64,000 nt of DNA, taken from contig JALHQH010000023.1 of the NCBI GenBank assembly GCA_022842065.1, forward strand, positions 62,001 to 126,000, read 5' to 3'. Of this stretch, positions 43,082 to 52,400 are shown in pieces. Each line of letters begins with the position of its first letter. Positions within the stretch are counted from its first letter, which is position 1. This stretch comes from Caldilineaceae bacterium. GTDB taxonomy: Bacteria; Chloroflexota; Anaerolineae; Caldilineales; Caldilineaceae. A model generated the notes under the pieces. That model had not been told where the DNA came from. It saw only the letters and a list, made by a program, of their open reading frames with translations, and did not search any database. Made by a program: the position numbers and the translations under genes.

Positions 43082-44830
43082 ATGACAACCACAGCCGATA
43101 TTCTGGTCGAAACGCTAATCGACTGGGGCGTCGAAATGATCTTTGGCCTGCCCGGCGATGGCATCAACGGCATTATGGAAGCCCTACGCACCCGCCAAGA
43201 ACAGATTCGGTTTATCCAAGTGCGCCATGAAGAATCTGCCGCCTTTATGGCCTGCGCTTATGCCAAATACACCGGCAAGTTGGGCGTCTGTCTCGCCACC
43301 TCGGGTCCCGGCGGTATTCACCTGCTCAACGGGCTCTATGACGCCAAACTCGACGGGCAGCCGGTCCTGGCGATCACCGGCATGGCCTACCATGATCTGA
43401 TCCACACTTTTACCCAGCAGGATGTGGAGTTGGACAAACTCTTTATGGATGTCGCTGTCTACAACAACCGGATCATGGGGGCAGCCCATGTTGAGAATGT
43501 GACTAATCTGGCCTGCCGTACGGCGCTCATGTACCGCAGCGTGGCTCACATCACCATTCCCACCGATATCCAAGATCAGCCGTTGGGCAAGGATGAACGG
43601 TCGGTGCGCAATGTGCGGCATAACGCCGTCTCTTTTGCACGCAGCGCCGGTCTGCCGGCACAATCTGCCCTACACCAAGCGGCTGAAATCCTGAATGGCG
43701 GCGAAAAGATTGCGTTGCTAGTCGGCGCGGGCGCATTGGGTGCCGGCGATGAAGTCGAGCGCATAGCTGACTTACTTGGTGCACCGATTATCAAGGCATT
43801 GCTGGGTAAAGCTGCGGTACCCGATGACAGTCCCTTTACCACCGGTGGCATTGGTCTGCTGGGCACTGCGCCCTCCGAAGATGCGCTGCAAGCGTGCGAT
43901 ACGCTCTTTATGATCGGCACTTCATTCCCCTACCTGGAATTCTACCCGAAAAACGGCCAGGCCAAAACAATCCAGCTTGACATCGACCCCATGCGGATCG
44001 GGCTACGTTATCCGATTGATGTGGGGCTGGTCGGTGATAGTCGTGAAACGCTGCAACATTTAATTCCTCTGCTGAAACGCCAGGAAAAGCGCACTTTCCT
44101 GGAAAAAGCCCAGGCCGGCATGCAGGAATGGTGGCAGTTGATGGAAGAGCGAGGCACGCGGCAAGATCTGCCGATGAAGCCACAGGTCGTCGCCTGGGAA
44201 TTGGGTAAACGGCTGCGCAGTGATGCGATTGTCTCCTGTGACAGCGGCACCAACACGACCTGGTGGGCGCGCCAGATCCCAGTCAAACGCGGGCAACTGC
44301 ATTCCGTCTCCGGCAACCTGGCGAGCATGGCGAATGCCATGCCCTATGCAATTGCCGCCCAACTCGCCTATCCCGAGCGCCAGTCGATTGCCTTTATGGG
44401 GGATGGGGCCTTTGCCATGTTGATGGCTGATCTGGTCACCGCCGTTAGGTACAACCTGCCGATCAAGATCTTTATTGTCAAGAACAATACCCTGGGGCAG
44501 ATCAAGTGGGAGCAAATGGTCTTTCTGGGCAACCCTGAATATGGCTGTGACCTGACCGACATCGACTTTGCTACCTTTGCGCACGCCTGTGGCGCGACCG
44601 GTTTTACGATTGATGATCCAGCCACCTGTGGCGAAATTGTTGAGCGGGCGCTCAACACGCCAGGGCCGGTGGTCGTCCAAGCCGTGGTCGATCCCCATGA
44701 ACCACCGATGCCCGCCAAGATCAAACCGCAGCAGGCACTCAAATTTGCCGAATCACTGGCCAAAGGGCAACCCAACCGCATGCAGATTGCCGGCACCGTC
44801 TTCGCCGATCGGGTACGTGAGTTGATTTAA
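43082..44830 (+). CDS. Thiamine-diphosphate-dependent enzyme, pyruvate oxidase/dehydrogenase (quinone)-like
   Basis: A 582-residue protein from the ATG at 43082 with GAGAGA upstream. The catalytic Glu is in VRHEESAAFMACAYAKYTG. The thiamine-diphosphate motif is in the C-terminal domain (GDGAFAMLMADLVTAVRYNL, later KNNTLGQIKWEQM). The FAD-type middle domain includes KIALLVGAGALGAGDEVERI. The order PYR-FAD-PP is that of PoxB, acetolactate synthase and oxalyl-CoA relatives. The PoxB-like ending (PPMPAKIKPQQALKFAESLA, with an amphipathic tail) favours pyruvate oxidation to acetate, coupled to quinone or O2. If O2 is used, H2O2 is made, which would match the catalase nearby. An IS element lies 5 nt after the stop. 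Confidence 0.85.
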   Translation: MTTTADILVETLIDWGVEMIFGLPGDGINGIMEALRTRQEQIRFIQVRHEESAAFMACAYAKYTGKLGVCLATSGPGGIHLLNGLYDAKLDGQPVLAITGMAYHDLIHTFTQQDVELDKLFMDVAVYNNRIMGAAHVENVTNLACRTALMYRSVAHITIPTDIQDQPLGKDERSVRNVRHNAVSFARSAGLPAQSALHQAAEILNGGEKIALLVGAGALGAGDEVERIADLLGAPIIKALLGKAAVPDDSPFTTGGIGLLGTAPSEDALQACDTLFMIGTSFPYLEFYPKNGQAKTIQLDIDPMRIGLRYPIDVGLVGDSRETLQHLIPLLKRQEKRTFLEKAQAGMQEWWQLMEERGTRQDLPMKPQVVAWELGKRLRSDAIVSCDSGTNTTWWARQIPVKRGQLHSVSGNLASMANAMPYAIAAQLAYPERQSIAFMGDGAFAMLMADLVTAVRYNLPIKIFIVKNNTLGQIKWEQMVFLGNPEYGCDLTDIDFATFAHACGATGFTIDDPATCGEIVERALNTPGPVVVQAVVDPHEPPMPAKIKPQQALKFAESLAKGQPNRMQIAGTVFADRVRELI

Positions 44831-44835
44831 GCTGT

Positions 44836-45889
44836 GGCTCAATCTGGATTGCAAGGATCAAGGGGGATGCGAATTTTAAGATAAAAGGTTCAGTGAGTAC
44901 CCTATAAGTCGACCAAGACAAAGAAGGGAGTCACTGAACCATGCTAATAAAGATACAAGAACTGATCGACGATGCCAAATGCGATGAAACGATTCGCACA
45001 TTAAGATGGCCAAAAGGCGTCCATTGCCCGCACTGCGGCTTTCACTGGGTCACGAAACGGGGCTTTCACACGAATCAACCGAGCCGCCAGCTACCGCTGC
45101 CACAGTTGCGAGCAGCAGTTTGATGACTTGACCGGGACACCGTTGGCAGGTCACCGTCAGCCAGTGAAAGTCTGGATCATGTGTCTCTACTTCATGGGCT
45201 TGAACCTGTCGAATCAGCAGATTGCCCAGGAACTAGCGTTGAATCAGGCAGATGTCCACGAGATGACTACCTTTCTGCGCCAAGCGCTTCATGCGCAACG
45301 GCAAGCACCGGTACTCGAGGGGGAGGTCGAGTTTGATGAGGTGTATATTGTGGCTGGGCACAAAGGACAACCGGCCGCCGTTCAGGCCGCAGGGCGCACC
45401 GGTCGGCGAAACCGACTGAAAGCCAAACGTGGGCGCGGTACCCTGGAAACCGAGAAACCACCCGTCTTGGGCATGATTCAGCGCAGCGGCCAACTCATTA
45501 TCGAAATGCTGCCTAATGTCCAGCAGCAAACCATTCAGCCGCTGATTCAAACACATGTCCAAGCCGGCACCTTGATCTATACTGATGAGTACAATATCTA
45601 CGGGCGGCTGGCGGCATGGGGCTTTGCGCATAAAACGGTTAACCATTCGCTCCGCGAGTTTGCCCGTGACGAGGATGGTGACGGCTTTCATGAGGTACAT
45701 ACCAACACCATTGAAGGCATTTGGTCGCTCCTCCGGTCCTGGCTACGTCCCCATCGCGGGATTTCTCAGGAGAAGCTCCCCCTGTATCTGGCTTTCTTTG
45801 AGTTCGTTCACAATGTCCGTCGATGCGGTAAGGCTTTATTGCCTTCCCTTTTATCTGTTCTCGTCGCTCCTTGCAATCCAAATTGAGCC
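44836..45889. mobile_element. IS1595-type insertion sequence
   Basis: Terminal inverted repeats GGCTCAATCTGGATTGCAAG (44836-44855) and its inverted partner at 45870-45889 match at 19 of 20 positions. Inside is one transposase reading of the ISXO2-like DDE type, with a frame break. No 8-bp target duplication was found: the left flank is TAAGCTGT and the right is AAAATAAT. The element lies 5 nt after the TPP enzyme stop and abuts a promoter-like sequence on its right. Confidence 0.9.
44941..45886 (+). pseudogene. IS1595 (ISXO2-like) transposase with frameshift
   Basis: The ATG at 44941 opens the N-terminal zinc ribbon (CPHCGFHWVTKRGFHT). The frame fails near 45080-45090, where one base separates NQPSRQ from YRCHSCEQQFDDLTGT. 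It then continues through the catalytic domain: VEFDEVYIVAGHKGQ with the first Asp, IYTDEYNIYG with the second, and TNTIEGIWSLLRSW with the Glu, then EKLPLYLAFFEFVHNVR. All three DDE acidic residues are intact, so only the frame break inactivates it. Family members do not normally use programmed frameshifting, so this is a decayed copy or a one-base sequencing error. Confidence 0.88.
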
Positions 45890-45948
45890 AAAATAATTGT
45901 AGTTTCTGGCAATTGGGCGATTTGTCAATACCCAATTGCCGTTATAAT
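45890..45948 (+). promoter_or_regulatory. Promoter-like sequence copied from the small-RNA locus
   Basis: 45890-45917 repeats, with two to three differences, the 27 bp directly upstream of the strong promoter at 47881 (AAAATAATTGTA, then TTTCTGG). TTGTCA (45922-45927) and TATAAT (45943-45948) follow with a short 15-nt spacer. Inside it, CAATTGGG/CCCAATTG (45910-45917, 45931-45938) forms an inverted repeat. It is possibly a decayed second copy of the RNA gene's promoter. Confidence 0.5.
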
Positions 45949-46010
45949 CAGTTCACAGGCACACTGTCTGCGACCCAACGCCCTAAAAGCACTCAGATGA
46001 ACACGAATAT

Positions 46011-47369
46011 TCAATTGACCGCTATAACTTCTTTTGCCGCACGCACACCAGAAAGATAGGCACCATGGACAGTGCTGGCATAGTGCCGTTCGGTCGCCTC
46101 GCCGGCAAAAAAGAGCTTGCCGGCCAGGCTTGCCCCCAGTTGATCACGCATTTGGGGCAGGGTGCCGACCGCATTGAAGGAATAAGAGCCACAGGCAAAG
46201 GGATCGGCGCCCCAGCGGGTCAGTTGATAAGCCAACGGGTCGGGGATGGTCGCGCCAAAGAGGTGACGCAGCGTTTTCATCGCACTGTCGACAATCGCCT
46301 GATCAGTCCAGCCCTCAATCGCCAACCCTTGGTCGGCGGCGTTAAAGCCGAGCAGGATCGGTAACTCGGCCACGCGCATAAAGCTGACCCACTCGGTCCA
46401 CTCGCCGCGCTTGGCAGGGATCTGCTCTAGCCAATCGACATCGGTCGGCCAGAAGGCGTGGGGAAAACGCAAATAACATTTGTTGAGTATCCCCATCCCC
46501 AACGTCTTGATCGCCTTACGTTTGGCTGCGGGCAGGTCGGGCGCAAATTTCACCGTTCCCGCTTTGAGCACCCCCAGCGGCAAGGTGACAATCACGCGGT
46601 CCGCGGTATAAACGGCCTTGGTAGTCGTGACCTTGACTTGATTTGCCGACCAATCAATCGTGCGGACAGCCTCACTCAAGGTAATGGCCAAGCTGCGCGC
46701 CAAATAGCGGATGAGCACCCCATAGCCGTCGAGAAAGAGCGCATCATCGCCACCAAAAAACTTACCATCATCAAACCAATGGGTCGATAAGACCTTCGTA
46801 CTCCCGCCGTACTCCTGTTCAATCGTACTATTTAAAAGAAAGTCAACCAACTGTCGCTCAGCAGTAGTGAGATCAGCCCAATCAAGGGCATCCTCAACCG
46901 CGGTCTGGATCGATTGGTCATCATCCTGATCCTGTGCCCGTAGGATCGCTTTTTCCAGCCGCGCTTGCCACTCTGCCAGCTGCCGCTGCGCCTTCGGTGT
47001 CAGCAGCTGCCCACCCGGCCCATAGATGAGCGAGCGATCATAGCTGGTTGATGCCGTGCGCGCCTTGGCCGCAGTCGCCAACTTGGTCAGCGGATTGCCC
47101 TTGACGCCGTGAATCCAGCTTGCCCCTAGATCAAGTGGCGCATCCGGCCATTGGTCGCTGGTCCAGACGCGGCCACCGATCCGGTCGCGCCCTTCAAGGA
47201 TCAATACCTCGTGGCCTTGTTTCACGAGTTCCTGGGCCGCAGCCAGCCCAGCCATCCCCGCCCCGATCACAATCACCTTTTTTTGGGCTGCTGCCGCCAT
47301 GGTGTTGGTCCTCGTCATTGCGCCGGCCAGCACTAGGCTGGCCAGGTGTAAGAAATTACGCCGTTGCAT
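46011..47369 (-). CDS. Flavin monoamine oxidase / FAD-dependent amine oxidase
   Basis: A 452-residue enzyme starting MQRRNFLHLASLVLAGAMTR. The twin Arg plus hydrophobic run is a likely Tat or Sec signal, so export is expected. The FAD motif is VIVIGAGMAGLAAAQELVKQ, followed by EGRDRIGGRVWT (the amine-oxidase GG motif), DLGASWIHG and a C-terminal FFAGEATERHYASTVHGAYL that closes on the flavin. It oxidises amines to imines and H2O2; the substrate may be a polyamine or aromatic amine. H2O2 production near the exported catalase is notable. It stands alone between the IS element and the small-RNA locus. Confidence 0.92.
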   Translation of the reverse strand: MQRRNFLHLASLVLAGAMTRTNTMAAAAQKKVIVIGAGMAGLAAAQELVKQGHEVLILEGRDRIGGRVWTSDQWPDAPLDLGASWIHGVKGNPLTKLATAAKARTASTSYDRSLIYGPGGQLLTPKAQRQLAEWQARLEKAILRAQDQDDDQSIQTAVEDALDWADLTTAERQLVDFLLNSTIEQEYGGSTKVLSTHWFDDGKFFGGDDALFLDGYGVLIRYLARSLAITLSEAVRTIDWSANQVKVTTTKAVYTADRVIVTLPLGVLKAGTVKFAPDLPAAKRKAIKTLGMGILNKCYLRFPHAFWPTDVDWLEQIPAKRGEWTEWVSFMRVAELPILLGFNAADQGLAIEGWTDQAIVDSAMKTLRHLFGATIPDPLAYQLTRWGADPFACGSYSFNAVGTLPQMRDQLGASLAGKLFFAGEATERHYASTVHGAYLSGVRAAKEVIAVN

Positions 47370-47651
47370 GGTTCTCCTCGGGCTGAGTTGCTGTTGTGGA
47401 ATGATAACGCAGGAAGCTTACGCATTAGCCACGAAGAGGGCTATCTTGGCAAATACAAATGCCTCATCCGCAAAATTGTCAACCGACCGCAGCAGCACAT
47501 AAATTCTACTACTATCCTACAATCTCGTAAGCATTTTCGCATCAGCAGCATAGCCAACCCTTACGATTTTGTCAATCTTCGCAGTAAAGCGCCAATGCAT
47601 CACCAACAATCTTGCTGTTTTATTAAAGTCTTTACCGCTGCCGGCAGCTAG
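47370..47651. other. Gene-free spacer
   Basis: This is the spacer upstream of the amine oxidase. It must hold that gene's promoter, but no clear boxes, fold or repeat were found. Confidence 0.3.
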
Positions 47652-47834
47652 GGCGGGAGCAAGACGAGTGGTTGGCGGCGGGTGGTCGAAACGGCGATCA
47701 AAAATCTGAGCACGATTCTAATCGACAACAAGCCCATTACACTTGAGAAGATCTGGCAGAAGATATTGCTGGCAAGGCTGGGCCACGGCATGACCGCCCT
47801 CGTCTTCGCCAACAGCATGTGCGAGTTGATCTAA
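47652..47834 (+). pseudogene. Orphan C-terminal coding fragment
   Basis: An open stretch of 60 codons without a start. It reads RVVETAIKNLSTILIDNKPI, then TLEKIWQKILLARLGHGMTA, then LVFANSMCELI, and stops at TAA 47832-47834. The preceding in-frame stop is at 47649-47651. Composition looks protein-like (helical, positive then hydrophobic), so it may be the end of a destroyed gene. I recognise no family. It lies just upstream of the small-RNA promoter. Confidence 0.35.
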
Positions 47835-47880
47835 GGGCATGCCAAACATTAAAATAATTGTACTTTCTGGAAATTGGCTC

Positions 47881-47909
47881 TTGACAAACCGCCTAATTTT
47901 TTCTATAAT
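47881..47909 (+). promoter_or_regulatory. Strong sigma70-type promoter of the orphan RNA
   Basis: TTGACA at 47881-47886, spacer of exactly 17 nt and TATAAT at 47904-47909: both boxes are consensus. Preceded by a 27-bp AT-rich block that is repeated at 45890-45917. Transcription should start at about 47915-47917. No protein gene follows on this strand. Confidence 0.85.
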
Positions 47910-47915
47910 CAAACC

Positions 47916-48033
47916 AAGTTCAGATATTTGCAGTGCGGCTTAGCCGCTTCGGGGGAACTGTAAATGTCTGAACTTTTTTATTTCCTGTCATCAGCAAAGC
48001 CCGCCGGCGCGACACGCCGGCGGGCTTTGTTTA
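47916..48033 (+). ncRNA. Orphan structured small RNA
   Basis: The RNA after the strong promoter opens with a long stem: 47916-47934 pairs with 47957-47975 over 19 positions, with two G-U wobbles. It encloses a small hairpin, GCGGC-TTA-GCCGC (47935-47947), and a GGGGGAAC loop. The stem is followed by TTTTTT (from 47974), so it can itself act as a terminator and give an RNA of about 65 nt. Read-through would end at a second terminator (47996-48032) and give about 118 nt. No start codon with coding pattern is present, and the next plus-strand gene is far away, so it is not a riboswitch leader. Its sequence does not match 6S, SRP, RNase P or tmRNA as I know them. Confidence 0.65.
47996..48032 (+). 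terminator. GC-rich rho-independent terminator
   Basis: A 14-bp perfect stem, AAAGCCCGCCGGCG (47996-48009) with 48015-48028, 5-nt loop, followed by GTTT. It ends the orphan-RNA unit on the plus strand. Confidence 0.8.
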
Positions 48034-48042
48034 TGGTTTACC

Positions 48043-48094
48043 TAAGGTCAATGCGAAGGGTCAGGGCATGCCCTGACCCTTCGCATTGACCTTA
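48043..48094. repeat. 52-bp perfect palindrome
   Basis: The sequence is its own reverse complement over 52 bp, centred on GCATGC between 48068 and 48069 (half: TAAGGTCAATGCGAAGGG, then TCAGGGCA). It has no loop, so it would form a cruciform or a 26-bp stem in RNA. It lies 14 nt after the orphan-RNA terminator. The remaining spacer (48095-48183) holds nothing recognisable. Confidence 0.95.
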
Positions 48095-48183
48095 TAGATC
48101 CCACAAATAGAGTGGACACCAATTGGCCTGCGCATCCCCTGATGCGCAGTACACGATCATGTCACGTTTAGTTGCGCTGTCTA

Positions 48184-49302
48184 TTAGGCCGTCTTGATGA
48201 GCGTAATCGGTGCTGATTCGACTACCCCTGTGAAAACCGTGCGGCCTTGCAAAGTCGCAGCCACCACATTTTGATAAGTCACCCAGACCCTATATCCCCC
48301 CAGCAACTGGAGACTTTCATAGCGCCACAGCCGATAGGTTTCGGTGATCTGTGCGCCAGGTGGCAACTGGGTAAAATCCGCCGCGGCGGGTGGCCCGCTG
48401 CGGATCTGGAAGCGCGTCTGATTCTGATAACCGGGCGGCCCCTGCACGTTGACAAAGATCTCGCCATAACCCGGCGGGGCCTGGCGATGATTGAGTTGTA
48501 ACCGCTTGTTGACTGCAATGGGGCTTGCGCTGCTATTGATCAGGGTCACCGTCAATGTCGTTTCTGCGCCTATCTTGCTTTGGGCTGGCGTCACCGCAAT
48601 CTCCAGCCGGAGTGGATGGGTTGTCACCTGGGGTAAGGCGGGCGGTGTGCCGATGACACCAGCGGACGGCGTTTTGGCTGGTGTTGACGGCAAGGTAGGT
48701 GGTGCGCCACCAGTCGTAGCTAATGTCGTTGCTGCGCTACTCGGCACATCGACGGTGGCTTGTTTCGTCCCAATCCTCATCTCGGCGAGCAGCGCGCGCT
48801 GCAAATCCGCCGCATATTCCATTTCCGCCATCTCTTCGGCCCAATCAGCGGTCAGCGACGAGTCAACGCCATTGGCAAAGGCCTGGGCCGCGACCCCAAT
48901 CAGTTCCCGTTCCTTGGCGGCCAGGCCAATGTCTAACCACTGGCCGGCCGAAAGGGTGCGCTGCGCTAGCCTTTCAATATCCATATCCGCATCGGCCACT
49001 GGCTGCAAACGCCAGTGGGGGAGGGCTGCAAATTTGGCGTGCAGTTGGTCCAATTTTGTTTGCCCCAATGGACTTAGCCGCGCGCGCTGTTGGTTGGACG
49101 CCGCCAGCGCCTGTTTGGCCTGGTCAAAATGCCCACAGGCCCACAACACCTGCGCCAGTTGATACCAGGCGACGGGATCGGCGGGGTCCGCGGCCACGGC
49201 AGCTTGGTAGCGCGCCAACGCCTGTGCCACGTAACCCTGGTCAAACCAGAGATCGTTGGCCGCTTCAAACAATTTCTGCGCTGGTGTTAATTTGAATGTC
49301 AT
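48184..49302 (-). CDS. TPR-containing protein with C-terminal Ig-like domain, distal gene of the injection-system locus
   Basis: A 372-residue protein from the ATG at 49300-49302; the frame's upstream extension is repeat DNA. Residues 8-80 carry TPR-like helices (ALARYQAAVAADPADPVAWY; QLAQVLWACGHFDQAKQALA). A Pro/Thr-rich linker follows at about 200-250. The C-terminus is a beta-sandwich (LRLEIAVTPAQSKIGAETTL; TLINSSASPIAVNKRLQLNH) of the kind seen in bacterial Ig-like domains. It has no signal peptide, so it probably acts in the cytoplasm, perhaps as an assembly or loading factor. It lies downstream of the DUF4157 gene in the same direction. Its link to the system is by position only. Confidence 0.65.
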   Translation of the reverse strand: MTFKLTPAQKLFEAANDLWFDQGYVAQALARYQAAVAADPADPVAWYQLAQVLWACGHFDQAKQALAASNQQRARLSPLGQTKLDQLHAKFAALPHWRLQPVADADMDIERLAQRTLSAGQWLDIGLAAKERELIGVAAQAFANGVDSSLTADWAEEMAEMEYAADLQRALLAEMRIGTKQATVDVPSSAATTLATTGGAPPTLPSTPAKTPSAGVIGTPPALPQVTTHPLRLEIAVTPAQSKIGAETTLTVTLINSSASPIAVNKRLQLNHRQAPPGYGEIFVNVQGPPGYQNQTRFQIRSGPPAAADFTQLPPGAQITETYRLWRYESLQLLGGYRVWVTYQNVVAATLQGRTVFTGVVESAPITLIKTA

Positions 49303-49329
49303 CTTTTGCCTGCCTTGATCGAGCGGACC

Positions 49330-49374
49330 CTGAGCTTGTCGAAGGGGAAGCGGCGCCGGCTTCGACAAGCTCAG
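49330..49374. repeat. Inverted repeat of the TCGACAAGCTCAG type
   Basis: CTGAGCTTGTCGAAG (49330-49344) and CTTCGACAAGCTCAG (49360-49374) are perfect 15-bp arms around a 15-nt GC-rich loop. It lies between two genes of the injection-system operon. The same motif is a dispersed repeat in many bacteria. Confidence 0.85.
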
Positions 49375-49448
49375 CCTCCGTTTGCCGAACTATTTTGTTA
49401 ATCCCCGTTATCGTGCCCCGACGACGGGACGTTGCGTACCCCTGATAC

Positions 49449-52400
49449 CTACCGAATATACGTATTGATCACCGGTTCGACAACCCCTGCTACCCCTTGG
49501 TTGATCAACGCCTTGGTCTCTTGGAAGAGCGTGTTAATCTCATCCGAGAGCGCGACATCGGGACGTAATAGGCCGGTGGCGTCGCCCCGGCAACGCGCGG
49601 CCGCTCGGCGTAAGGCCGTGGCGATTGCGGCGGGGCTGCGCGGCGGAGTGCCAACCGTGGGCAACGAATGTTCGATCACTGCGGCCACCCGTTCGAGCTG
49701 GCTGCGCGCTTCATCTGCCGGCAGGATTCGGCTGGGGAAGCCACGCCGTGATCGGCGCCCACGGGGATCACGCGCCGGCAACAATGCGCCGGCCACCGCT
49801 TCCAGCGCAGCGCTCTGCTGGCTGACCATCGCCTCGTCGGTGCGGAAGACCGGTTCGAGTTGACGTATGGCCTCTAGGTTGCCGGTGACGGTAAAATAAT
49901 TATAGGCACGTTTGGCCGCTTTTAGCCAATTTCCGGCATCTGCCAGGCGGCGTGCATCCTCGCGCATGGCCGCCGCAAACTCGCCCAGGTTGGAGGCGGG
50001 AATCTGGGCTGGCTGGTCAAGATAGGCCAGATTATACCCCGCGTTGCGACTCTCGGTGGCAAACAGTTCATCGCCAGCGGCGGTCATGGCATGAACATTG
50101 AGCACTTTGGTGATGTCAATAAAACGACCATCAACAAAGGCGCGCCAGAAGGAGTTGATCGCACGCACATGGGTCAACTTGCTGCCGAAACGGCGCAGAA
50201 CCACCGGGTTGCGCCCCGCCGCCAGAATATCGGCGGCAAACCACGCCTCGCTGTTGGTTGGCTCGGTGCGCGGCCGATAGAAGAGGATCATACGCAAGAA
50301 CTCAAAATCTGGCTGCGTTTGGCTACGCTGGACAAAGTCAATAATGGTCAGGGCCAGACTTTCACCACCGGCGGCCGCGCTATCCGCCACGATATCGATC
50401 TCTTCGACGAAATCGATATCGCCAGGGAAGGGATTGACCCGACCCTGGACGCCAGTGCCGGCGGTGGCCAACCGCGTGGTGACGCCGGGGCGATCATTGG
50501 CGCTGATCCGTGCGCCAATCGAGAAGACCGCGGGCGAGACCGCGGCGATGTGCCAGGCCACCACAATCGAGCCATACAGATATTGCACGATCCCCTGGCC
50601 GTCAACCACCGGGACGCGGTAAATGCCCTGGACCGGGTCAACAATTTGCACATTGGGATTGTCGGCCAACATCACTTCGACCAACACCGCGGTGCGCCGC
50701 CGTTCAATTTCGGCGATCTGGCGGTCGATCTCACGCCGTTCATCATCGGGGGCACCCTCACGGCGGCGGATCAGTTCGCTCAATTCACGGCTGGCAGCCT
50801 GCAACTCACGCCGCGCCTCGTCCACTGAATAGGTGAGGTTGGCCGGCAGCAGCCCCTGTTGTGCTTCGGCAACCCGCGCTTGGGCGGCATCGTAACGGTC
50901 GCGATAGCGCGCCTGGTTGGCGGCACTGAGCAGGAGATAGTGATCACGCAGCCGCCGGCCAATCTCCGCCATCTGCTGCCGGCTCACGATCACGCCTGAA
51001 CCACGGGCATGTTCAATCTCCCACAGATAGGCTTCCACCTCCATCCGCGCCATAAAATCAGGCTCGCGCATCGTGCCGACGGGGTGGGCCTGCTGTTGTT
51101 GCAGCACATGGACATACTCGTGCATGATCGTGCTGTAGAGCCACGGCACATTGACAAACGCCGGATCGTAGATCTCCACATCCGAAGCGCCGGTCGGGAC
51201 CTGACGGCCATCAACCACCGTATAGTCGGGGAAGAAGGTCGCCCCTTCGCCCTGGCCGGTTTGGCGCACATAGGTGAAGCCACACAGGGTGCCATTGATC
51301 AAACCGCCCGCCTGTAGCTCGCTGACAATCACATGCAGCGCATCTTGGAAGCGGCCACTTTGGATATGGCGGTCGGCCAGAAAGACCGTACGCGCCTTGA
51401 GCGAAGGGGTCGTTGCCGATTGCGCGTTGTTGAGAATCGCTAGTGCTGTGGGCCACAGCGTCGCGCCAATCGCCCTCTCCAACCCGGCCAGCAGGGTCGC
51501 GTCAGCCAGCAGCGCGCTGCGTTCGGCATCACTCGCCTCCGCCAGCGCCAGCAAGATCAGATCGGGATCGCCGCCGGTGGTGGTGAGCAGGTCGCGCAGG
51601 CGGGCATCCAGTCCTTGTTGTGCTGGCGGTAAGGTTTGGACCTCCTGCTGCGCCGGTGCGCTCAGCCCAGCCAGCAACCCATCAACGTCAATCCGCTCGG
51701 CAAAGGGTTCGACGCGCAAAGGCTGCAATTGACCGTTGTTATAATCAAGCGAGAAGAGGCTGCCCATGCGCACCGCCTGGCCCCACTGCCAGTGGAAGAG
51801 CTGCCAGCGCTTTTCCCAGACTTTGTCACCCAGCAGCCGCGCCTCGGCCAGGGCGTTCAGGTCAAAGAGCAAGGCAAACCCGGCATCCACCTGGTTGCGC
51901 AGGCTAAAGCTAAGTTCGCCGCTGTCATAGATCACGCGGATGGACGGGCCAATCGCCAGCAGGAGCGGCGCTTGCCCAATCGCTTCCAGCCCACCGGCCA
52001 GGGCAATGATTTCCAGATCGTTGGCGCCCCACAGATTGACACTGCCGGTGAGTCCTCCATAGAGACGGGCGCGTGGACCGGCGGCCACGGGCAGATAAAA
52101 TTGCGCCGTCCCCGTATAGCGCGCCGCCGCGGTATCATAAACCAGCCGGATATTGCGCAACACCCCCGGCCCGTAACGCAGGAAGAGATCCAACCGGAAG
52201 CCGAGATTGCCATAAATGCCCGCGGTGGCAAAAAAGAAGGGGGGCGGCAATTCGATGATCGTCTCGGCAAAGGGGGTGCGCGTGGTCGGCATTTCGTATA
52301 AGGTAAAACTCTCTTCGTGCGCGTCGATCAGCGGCACGGGCGGCAACACAATTTCGCGCGCCGTACTGGCGACGCTAGCCGGCGGATTCGCCGCGCCGGG

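Noticed and set aside
44828..45897. 8-bp target duplication around the IS element
   Set aside because: Flanks TAAGCTGT and AAAATAAT are different, so none can be claimed.
48043..48094. Second terminator for the orphan RNA
   Set aside because: The palindrome has no loop and no following T-run; the stem at 47996-48032 already serves.
50091..50828. 245-codon antisense frame opposite the DUF4157 gene
   Set aside because: No domain or ribosome-binding site; codon phase follows the long frame on the minus strand.
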